A stretch of 12,212 bases of DNA, taken from assembly GCA_002371315.1 (NCBI GenBank), contig DFHL01000139.1, positions 1 to 12,212 on the forward strand. Reading direction: 5' to 3'. Source of the stretch: Bacteroidales bacterium UBA3724 (GTDB lineage Bacteria > Bacteroidota > Bacteroidia > Bacteroidales > P3). Within the stretch, counting starts at the first letter, position 1. Each line of letters opens with the position of its first letter. The notes beneath the pieces were generated by a model that made no database searches, had not been told where the DNA came from, and saw only the letters and a list, made by a program, of their open reading frames with translations. This document shows, piece after piece, positions 6,176 through 12,212 of the stretch. The translations under genes were made by a program, and so were the position numbers.

Positions 6176-7207
6176 ATGAAATTCAACATCAGCCAGGTAG
6201 CGACAATGCTCGGAGGAACGGTGGAAGGTGATGCCACTGCCGAAGTCTGGAAGCTTTGCAAAATAGAAGAAGGTGTAGCCGGAGGCCTCTCGTTTCTGGC
6301 CAACAGCAAATATACAAACTATATTTACGATACCGACGCTACGGCAGTCATTGTGAGCAATGAGTTCGTCCCGGAGCATCCGGTCAAAGCGTCTCTGATA
6401 CGCGTGGCCGACCCCTATCTGGCCTTTGCCAACCTGCTCAAGAAATACAACGAGATGCAGCTCGACAAAAAGGGGGTTGACCCTCAGGCTTTCATCTCGC
6501 CGACGGCTACCATAGGCAAGGACTGCTATATCGGCCCGTTTGCCTTCATCGGCGAGAACGCCCACATCGGCGACGGCGCTAAGATTTACCCTCAGACCTA
6601 TGTCGGCGACAATTCCTCGGTAGGCAGCGGCACCACGCTGTTTGCCGGTGTGCGTGTCTATCAGAATATTGTTATCGGCGACCGTTGCATATTGCACTCG
6701 GGCTGCGTCATCGGAGCTGACGGCTTCGGCTTTGCTCCTATGGCCGACGGCACGTATCAGAAGATTGACCAGATCGGCAATGTCGTCATTGAGGACGATG
6801 TGGAAATCGGTGCCAACACAACCATCGACCGCGCCACGCTCGGCTCGACGATAATCCGCAAGGGTGTGAAACTTGACAACCTCTGTCAGGTGGCACACAA
6901 TGTCGTCGTCGGTGAAAGCACGGTGATGGCGTCGCAGAGCGGCATCGCAGGCTCGGGCAAAGTGGGCAACCATTGCGTCATCGCCGGCCAGGTGGGCATC
7001 GTGGGCCACATCGAGGTGGGCAACAATGTCACCATAGCTGCCCAGTCGGGCGTTACCCGCAATTTTCCTGACAATGTGACGATTCTTGGCTCGCCGGCCA
7101 CCGATGCCATCAAGCAACGCAAGACATACGTCTACGAACGCAACCTCGACCAGCTCTACAAGCGTGTCGACGAACTTGAAAAGAAATTGGCTGCGCTAAG
7201 CAAATAG
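6176..7207 (+). CDS. lpxD: UDP-3-O-acylglucosamine N-acyltransferase
   Basis: LpxD adds the second 3-hydroxyacyl chain, from acyl-ACP, to UDP-3-O-acylglucosamine in lipid A synthesis, in the cytoplasm. The 343-residue protein has the usual three parts. The N-terminal uridine-binding domain covers about 1-100. A left-handed beta-helix of hexapeptide repeats runs from about 103 to 305 (SPTATIGKDCYIGPFAFIGE, VIEDDVEIGANTTI, GNHCVIAGQVGIVGHIEVG). The C-terminal helix is rich in Leu and Lys (320-343). Signature residues are present: GADGFGFAP at 180-188 and the catalytic His241 in CQVAHN. The length matches the family. The start at 6176 follows an A+T-rich leader (6119-6175), in which I see no clear TAnnTTTG. 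The stop is only 4 bp before the next ATG, tying lipid A synthesis to the acyl-transfer genes downstream. Confidence 0.97.
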   Translation: MKFNISQVATMLGGTVEGDATAEVWKLCKIEEGVAGGLSFLANSKYTNYIYDTDATAVIVSNEFVPEHPVKASLIRVADPYLAFANLLKKYNEMQLDKKGVDPQAFISPTATIGKDCYIGPFAFIGENAHIGDGAKIYPQTYVGDNSSVGSGTTLFAGVRVYQNIVIGDRCILHSGCVIGADGFGFAPMADGTYQKIDQIGNVVIEDDVEIGANTTIDRATLGSTIIRKGVKLDNLCQVAHNVVVGESTVMASQSGIAGSGKVGNHCVIAGQVGIVGHIEVGNNVTIAAQSGVTRNFPDNVTILGSPATDAIKQRKTYVYERNLDQLYKRVDELEKKLAALSK

Positions 7208-7211
7208 GCTG

Positions 7212-8687
7212 ATGAGGGCAACAGGTACTCTTAAATTCTTTGCCATCGTAGTGGCGCTTTTGGCGCTGCTATGCATTTTCTTCCCCAAGGATGGCATTGC
7301 CGTGGGCGGCATCACGCTGCGGTTTCCGTCGCTGCACAAGGTGCTGGTGCGCGAGAAGGTGAAGAGTATAGACCAACTGATTGTCAAGCATTCCGAACGG
7401 GACCTGTCTGGCGTTCGCGACTCGCTTCAGGACCTGCACCATCTTATCCTGGTGGGTCAGACCCGTTTGTGGCTCCCGAACGATGATGTCAGCTGTTTCG
7501 ACGCTTTCTTCAAAAGCGTGGAAGAGGCACAAAGCCAAAAACGCACGGTGCGCATACTGCACTACGGCGACTCGCAGATTGAGCAGGACCGCATCAGCTG
7601 CCGCTTGCGCGAGCGTATGCAGATGCTCTTCGGCGGCGGCGGACCCGGAATGCTGCCGTTGCGGCAACCAATCCCTACGATGTCCTTCTCACAGTCGGCT
7701 TCAGGCTCCATTCGCGGCCTTTCCACCTATGGTGACAGCACCTTCAGCCGCTCGAACGGCAACTATGGCCCTATGCTGCGCTGCTGGCGCCTGACTGGCG
7801 GAGCCACAATGACTTTGTCGGCTTCCAGAAGCAGGTATGCTTCCGAGCGTGTAGGCAAGTTCTCGTCGATTCGTGTGCTCTACAACAACCGGCCCGGCCC
7901 CCTTTCCGTCTCGATGCGCAATCGCAGGGGCCCGGGCGAGTATTCGGAGTCGTCAAGCCAATCGGGTGTCGGCCTCATCTCGTGGCGTATGGACACCGTA
8001 ACCTCGTCGGCATCAGTCAGTCTCAAAGGCACAGCCGACATCTATGGAGTCCTTGTCGACGAAGGCTACGGTGTGGCTGTCGACAACATTTCAATGCGCG
8101 GCGTCTCGGGACACCAGTTCAAGATGGCCAATTTCAACCAGCTCGTCGAATCCTACAAACTGCTCGACGTGGGTATGATCATAATGCAGTTCGGCGGCAA
8201 CTCCGTCCCTTACCTCAAGAGCGAGAAGTCCATCAACAGCTACTGCGAACACCTTGGCGAGCAGATCGACTATGTGCGTCAGGCTTGTCCCGATGCAGCC
8301 ATCCTCTTCATTGGCCCCTCGGATATGAGCACCAAGGTCGGCGGCCAGCTGGCCACCTATCCTATGCTGCCCACCGTCGTCGAGCGGCTGCGCCAGATGG
8401 CCAACGAGCACGGTGCCGCCTACTGGAGCATCTATGACGCTATGGGCGGCAAGAACTCGATGATTTCCTGGGTCAAGAACGGCTATGCCGGTGCCGACTA
8501 TATTCACTTCTCTTACAAAGGTTCAAATATTATGGGCGACTATCTGAGCGATATTTTGCAGTATATGTATGAACTGTACAAAATCAGGCAGCAAATCTCG
8601 CCAACTCAATTCAACGAAATTTGGAAATCTTTAAACTCAATGGATGAAAACCAACAACAACACAACAATACTCTCAATGCTGTATAA
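7212..8687 (+). CDS. Membrane-anchored SGNH/GDSL-type acyl hydrolase or acyltransferase
   Basis: The 491-residue product has one N-terminal transmembrane segment (about 7-24), which would place the rest in the periplasm. The SGNH catalytic blocks are in order: RILHYGDSQIEQDRI with Ser121 as nucleophile (GDSQ in place of GDSL), GVSGHQF near 297-303 (block II Gly), MQFGGNSV with Asn330 (block III), and ADYIHFSYKG with D429 and H432 (block V, DxxH). A domain of beta character (about 165-290) is inserted between blocks I and II, possibly for glycan binding. Proteins of this build work with MBOAT partners in O-acetylation of alginate and peptidoglycan (AlgJ/AlgX, PatB). That role here is inferred from the MBOAT gene two genes downstream. 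It starts 4 bp after lpxD. Confidence 0.85.
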   Translation: MRATGTLKFFAIVVALLALLCIFFPKDGIAVGGITLRFPSLHKVLVREKVKSIDQLIVKHSERDLSGVRDSLQDLHHLILVGQTRLWLPNDDVSCFDAFFKSVEEAQSQKRTVRILHYGDSQIEQDRISCRLRERMQMLFGGGGPGMLPLRQPIPTMSFSQSASGSIRGLSTYGDSTFSRSNGNYGPMLRCWRLTGGATMTLSASRSRYASERVGKFSSIRVLYNNRPGPLSVSMRNRRGPGEYSESSSQSGVGLISWRMDTVTSSASVSLKGTADIYGVLVDEGYGVAVDNISMRGVSGHQFKMANFNQLVESYKLLDVGMIIMQFGGNSVPYLKSEKSINSYCEHLGEQIDYVRQACPDAAILFIGPSDMSTKVGGQLATYPMLPTVVERLRQMANEHGAAYWSIYDAMGGKNSMISWVKNGYAGADYIHFSYKGSNIMGDYLSDILQYMYELYKIRQQISPTQFNEIWKSLNSMDENQQQHNNTLNAV

Positions 8688-10107
8688 AAACATCATAGCC
8701 CTCATTGTCAGTATTCTCCTGGTGGCCTGCAGCGATGCCCAGACCAGGGAAGAGCGGCAGCTGTTGGAAATCGACGACAGTATGATGTTTGTGCCGATCG
8801 ACACTTCGTATTCCTTCATCAGGTATGACTCCAACCACCTCATCCTTCCGGCCGACAGCAGCCAGATGCGCACCTTCGCCAACAAGTGGTACCACCTGCT
8901 GGCCACCGGCGAAGGCCACATTAACATCGTCCAGCTTGGCGCATCGCACGTGCAGGGCGGCACCTTGCCGCACCGTGTGCGCTACAATATGCTTACCGCG
9001 CTGCCCAATCTTGTTGCTGCAAGGGGACTGATATTCCCCTATTCGGCCGCATCCAAGTGCAACAACCCCTACGACTATAAGGTTTCGCGCACGCGCACGC
9101 TCGACCTGACTCGCTGCGTCTACAAGGAGCCTGCCGAACGCCTGGGACTGTGCGGCATTGCCGTCACCGCCGCCAACGAGCCCGCCGACATTGGCATCAG
9201 ACTCAACGAACCCGAAATCAACTTCGCCTCCAACAGCGTCATCCTGCTGGGTGAAGCCCGCGGCGGCGTCAGCCCATACCTCACGATCCGTGACCGTCAC
9301 GGCGACTCGCTGGCCGTGCAGGCCACCAGCGTCGACAAGGCCCTGCGCCGCTACACCTACCAGCTGCCGCAGGCTGTCGACTCCTTCCACATCGTGCTCC
9401 CCTGCTCCGAAGGCCAGTCGTTCGCCCTCACCGGGGTCTACCTCGACAACGGTGCCCCCGGCATCAGCTACCATTCCATCGGCGTCAACGGCGCATCGCT
9501 GGTGGAGTACAACACCAAGTGCCCCTACCTGACTGCCGACCTGCAGATGGTCAAACCCGACCTGGTCATCTTCGGCATCGGCATCAACGACGCTTCGGGC
9601 GCCAACTTCGACACGTCGGTCTTCATCCGCCGCTATCTGCAGCTCGTCGACTCCATCCGCTCGGTCAGCCCCGACTGCGCCTTCCTTTTCATCACCAACA
9701 ACGACAGCTTCCGCCGAGTCAAGCGCAACTATATCGTCAACAGCAACGGCCCCCTTGCCCGCGAGGCCTTCCTGCGGCTTGGGCAAATCACCGGCGGCGC
9801 CGTCTGGGACCAGTTCACCGTTATGGGCGGACTTGGCTCGATGGGCACCTGGCAGGACAACGAGCTGGCCCAGCGCGACCACATCCACTTCACGCGCAAG
9901 GGCTACCAGATGCTGGCCGACCTGATGAGCAACGCGCTCTTCGAAACCCTTGTGCAGCTGAAGCCGAAGCATTTCGCCCCGACCGACGAAGTGCGGCCTA
10001 AACCCCAGGACGACAAGCACCTATACAAGAAACGCACCAGCCGCAACGCGGATGGAAAAGACGCTAACAAGAAAGACAATGAAGGACCTGATTACATTTC
10101 TTATTGA
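8644..10107 (+). CDS. Lipoprotein SGNH/GDSL-type acyl hydrolase or acyltransferase
   Basis: The 487-residue product is a paralogue of the preceding protein. It has a lipoprotein signal (IALIVSILLVAC, lipobox ending at Cys29), so it is anchored in a membrane facing the periplasm or surface. SGNH blocks: NIVQLGASHVQGG with Ser101 (GASH instead of GDSx), GVNGAS at 280-285, IFGIGINDASG with Asn315, and RDHIHFTRKG with D412 and H415. Like its neighbour it has a beta-rich insertion between blocks I and II (about 165-270) and shares an MGG-SM-W motif before block V. The C-terminal tail (445-480) is Lys/Asp-rich and probably disordered. The start at 8644 overlaps the previous gene by 44 nt; an ATG at 8677 (11-nt overlap) gives a more normal signal peptide beginning MLYKN and is an equally good choice. 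Confidence 0.83.
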   Translation: MKTNNNTTILSMLYKNIIALIVSILLVACSDAQTREERQLLEIDDSMMFVPIDTSYSFIRYDSNHLILPADSSQMRTFANKWYHLLATGEGHINIVQLGASHVQGGTLPHRVRYNMLTALPNLVAARGLIFPYSAASKCNNPYDYKVSRTRTLDLTRCVYKEPAERLGLCGIAVTAANEPADIGIRLNEPEINFASNSVILLGEARGGVSPYLTIRDRHGDSLAVQATSVDKALRRYTYQLPQAVDSFHIVLPCSEGQSFALTGVYLDNGAPGISYHSIGVNGASLVEYNTKCPYLTADLQMVKPDLVIFGIGINDASGANFDTSVFIRRYLQLVDSIRSVSPDCAFLFITNNDSFRRVKRNYIVNSNGPLAREAFLRLGQITGGAVWDQFTVMGGLGSMGTWQDNELAQRDHIHFTRKGYQMLADLMSNALFETLVQLKPKHFAPTDEVRPKPQDDKHLYKKRTSRNADGKDANKKDNEGPDYISY

Positions 10108-12010
10108 TCTTTTCTCGTTCGACAAGGAGCATCCGCTCCTGTTCACCCAGTTCAACTTCTGGGCCTTCTTCCTTATTGTCTTTGCCGGCTTCTGCCTGCT
10201 GCAAAGTCCCTGGTTCTGGACCAAGGTGCTGAAACGCAGCGCCGCCGACCCCAAGCGCCCCAACCTCAAGCTCACCGTCCGCAACGGCTACCTCTTCATC
10301 GTCAGCCTCTTCTTCTATTTCAAGACCTCGGGCCTTTTCGTCCTGCTGCTCGTCTTCTCCACTTTGCTCGGCTTCTTCCTCGGTATCGCTATGGACAAGG
10401 CCGAGGACAATAAGCCGAAGGCTAAGGCGCTGATGATCACCGGCGTCGTCATCAACCTGCTCGTGCTCTTCTATTTCAAGTACGCCTATTTCTTTACTGA
10501 TATACACAACAATATCTTCCACACCGACCTTCAGGTCGTCAACTATCTGGCCGTCTTTGCCAACCACTTCACCAAGACCCCCAGCTTCGACGCCTCCAAA
10601 ATACTGCTGCCCGTAGGCATCTCCTTCTTCACCTTCCAGAACATCAGCTACATCGTCGACGTCTACAAGCACAAGATCCGCCACGCCTCCAACATCTTCG
10701 ACTTCGGCTTCTACACCACTTTCTTCCCTCAGCTTGTGGCAGGCCCCATCGTGCGCGCCGACCAGTTCATCCCCCAGCTCTACAAGCCCTATTTCCTCTC
10801 GCGCCGCCAGTTCGGCATCGCCGTGTTCTGGATCATCAACGGCCTGATGAAGAAGATAATACTCAGCGACTATCTGGCTGTCAACTTCGTGGACCGCGTC
10901 TTCGAAAACCCGCTGCTCTACACAGGCTTCGAGAACCTTTCCGCCCTCTTCATCTACTCGCTGCAGGTCTATGCCGACTTTTCGGGCTACACCGACATCG
11001 CCATCGGCGTGGCTATGCTGATGGGATTCTACCTGCCCAAAAACTTCAACTCGCCCTACAAGGCCACCAGCCCCGCAGGCTTCTGGAAACGTTGGCATAT
11101 GTCGCTCAGCAACTGGCTCAAGGACTACCTCTACATCCCCCTGGGCGGCAACCGCAACGCTACGCTGGGCAGCTACCTCATCCTGGGCGGTATGCTCATA
11201 GTCGTCGCCCTGATGGCTCAGACCGTGTGGGTTACGCTGGTCGTCACCACCGTCATCGGCCTGCTCGTAGCCGTCTACCTCATCTTTCCGCGCCACCGCC
11301 GCGAGTTCAACACCAACGTCAACAATATGGACACGATGCTGCTGGGCGGTATGTGGCACGGCGCCAGCTTCAATTTCATCACCTGGGGCGGCCTCAACGG
11401 TGCCGGTATCCTCATCTACAAGTGGTGGAAAAAACAGGGTCCCCGCGCCCGCGTCGTAGCCACCGAGGCGCTTTTCGTCGCCTTCCTTCTGGCCGACATA
11501 CTGTGGCCCTCGCCGGCATTCAACGTCGGCGCCGTCTGGACCGGCATCATCTGCTTCGGCACGGCGCTGCGCTACCTTGTCGTCAATCCGCTGTGCGACA
11601 GGCACCAGAGGGCTGCGGCAAAACAGAAAATCGAGCAGGTGTGGAGCATATTCCTCACCTTCGTCTTCATCACCTTCACGCGCCTCTTCTTCCGCAGCGG
11701 CTCCAACCTCGACCCCGCCGAGGCCAACCAGGTGGCCTGGAACACGGCCAAAAATATGGTCAGCCGCATCGGCGGCAGCTGGCAGACCGGCATCATCCCC
11801 GACATCATCGCCAACTATGCCGGCGTATTCATCGTCTTCGTCATAGGAATGGTAATCCATTGGCTGCCCGAACGTTTCAAGCGCCGCTACCGCCTCTCGT
11901 TCGCAATGATGCCCCTTTGGCTGATGGCCATCGTCGTCGTTGCTGCCATATTGCTTGTCTACCAGTTCATTACCGCCGACCTGCAGCCGTTCATCTACTT
12001 CCAGTTCTGA
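10079..12010 (+). CDS. MBOAT-family O-acyltransferase (AlgI/DltB/PatA-like)
   Basis: This 643-residue polytopic membrane protein should transfer an acyl, probably acetyl, group from a cytoplasmic donor across the inner membrane. Family marks are the segment SPAGFWKRWHMSLSNWLKDY around residues 331-350, YIPLGGNR ending at 359, and the catalytic His427 in LLGGMWHGAS. LLPVGISFFTFQNISYIVDV (about 176-195) and PQLVAGPIVRADQF are also typical of the AlgI branch. About 60 residues separate GGNR from the catalytic block, more than in AlgI, with two hydrophobic stretches. The protein is longer than AlgI (about 520). The start at 10079 is preferred because homologues begin just before the FDKEHPL motif; an ATG at 10052 is in frame. 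The gene overlaps the SGNH gene upstream by 29 nt, so the two are probably translationally coupled. Confidence 0.92.
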   Translation: MKDLITFLIDLFSFDKEHPLLFTQFNFWAFFLIVFAGFCLLQSPWFWTKVLKRSAADPKRPNLKLTVRNGYLFIVSLFFYFKTSGLFVLLLVFSTLLGFFLGIAMDKAEDNKPKAKALMITGVVINLLVLFYFKYAYFFTDIHNNIFHTDLQVVNYLAVFANHFTKTPSFDASKILLPVGISFFTFQNISYIVDVYKHKIRHASNIFDFGFYTTFFPQLVAGPIVRADQFIPQLYKPYFLSRRQFGIAVFWIINGLMKKIILSDYLAVNFVDRVFENPLLYTGFENLSALFIYSLQVYADFSGYTDIAIGVAMLMGFYLPKNFNSPYKATSPAGFWKRWHMSLSNWLKDYLYIPLGGNRNATLGSYLILGGMLIVVALMAQTVWVTLVVTTVIGLLVAVYLIFPRHRREFNTNVNNMDTMLLGGMWHGASFNFITWGGLNGAGILIYKWWKKQGPRARVVATEALFVAFLLADILWPSPAFNVGAVWTGIICFGTALRYLVVNPLCDRHQRAAAKQKIEQVWSIFLTFVFITFTRLFFRSGSNLDPAEANQVAWNTAKNMVSRIGGSWQTGIIPDIIANYAGVFIVFVIGMVIHWLPERFKRRYRLSFAMMPLWLMAIVVVAAILLVYQFITADLQPFIYFQF

Positions 12011-12042
12011 CGCCGCGGCGGCGCAATCAATCGAACTTTTTT
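12011..12042 (+). terminator. Possible weak terminator after the MBOAT gene
   Basis: Directly after the stop codon is a GC palindrome (CGCCGCGGCG, 12011-12020) that can fold as a 4-bp stem with a 5-nt loop (12011-12023). A run of six T lies at 12037-12042. The distance between stem and T-run is too long for a classical intrinsic terminator. The remaining 170 bp of the window (12043-12212) show no gene, RNA or repeat that I can support. Confidence 0.25.
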
Positions 12043-12212
12043 CCCTGCTGCAAACCGGACTAATCCAGCCTATTCGCCCTGTTGCCCTTTCCGGGCCGGA
12101 TGCAACCCCGCCTGTCGGCACGTGCATTGCGCGCCCCGAGGGGAAACCGCCGGCCCCCGAAAACAGGTTTTTCGCCCGCGCTAAACCCCACTTTCACTGC
12201 CCGTTGTACAGT

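Noticed and set aside
8674..10020. Open reading frame of 448 codons on the minus strand
   Set aside because: It is a shadow of the second SGNH gene, whose catalytic blocks are all intact on the + strand.
11092..12063. Second + strand frame of 323 codons within the MBOAT gene
   Set aside because: The product is His/Arg/Pro-rich with no hydrophobic pattern or motif, typical of a frame-shifted reading of G+C-rich codons.
10064..12127. Open reading frame of 687 codons on the minus strand
   Set aside because: It is the antisense shadow of the MBOAT gene; the product is mostly Glu, Asp, Gly and Val without any recognisable motif, as expected from reverse-reading a membrane protein gene with C-ending codons.
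12158..12174. Hairpin CGAAAA / TTTTCG near the window end
   Set aside because: The stem is short and A+T-rich and its T-run is part of the stem, not after it; chance is sufficient.

Overview
The window looks like a chromosomal segment from a member of the Bacteroidota, most likely the order Bacteroidales; I cannot name the genus. The grounds are the Bacteroidota-type promoter motifs (TTTG plus TAnnTTTG, seen at 32-63), start codons without Shine-Dalgarno sequences but with A-rich leaders, an IS30-type transposase of the kind common in that phylum, and the order coaX - outer-membrane protein - TPR protein - lptC, which I recall from Bacteroides-like genomes. Coding DNA is G+C-rich; the intergenic stretches and the left end of the insertion sequence are A+T-rich.

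Layout: about 38-1048 is an apparently intact IS30-family insertion sequence carrying one transposase. It ends about 70 bp before coaX (1115-1885, type III pantothenate kinase), which is followed 13 bp later by a predicted outer-membrane barrel protein (1899-3257). A 243-bp gap (3258-3500) is filled by purine-rich and GTTAAR hexamer repeats. A second cluster follows: a secreted TPR protein (3501-4820), an LptC-type lipoprotein (4842-5423, with a strong hairpin inside its signal-peptide codons), and a membrane-anchored helix-hairpin-helix protein (5420-6118, overlapping lptC by 4 nt). After 57 bp comes a tightly packed or overlapping set: lpxD (6176-7207), two paralogous SGNH/GDSL-type proteins (7212-8687 and 8644-10107), and an MBOAT O-acyltransferase (10079-12010). 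The last 202 bp hold no gene I can support, only a GC palindrome and a T-run just after the MBOAT stop. All genes are on the + strand.

How they work together: LpxD (lipid A acylation) and LptC (LPS transport) put LPS biogenesis at the centre. The SGNH-SGNH-MBOAT trio has the architecture of an O-acetylation machine: the membrane protein hands an acyl group across the membrane and the SGNH proteins place it on a glycan. Linkage to lpxD suggests an envelope glycan as the target, but the substrate is inference.

The most striking signal is not a gene. Reading all 12,212 bases, I find no CATG, although about 45 would be expected by base composition. Synonymous codon choice before Met codons is visibly bent to avoid it. 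CTAG is also absent. This points to selection or mutation pressure against CATG in the host lineage, for example from a restriction-modification system.
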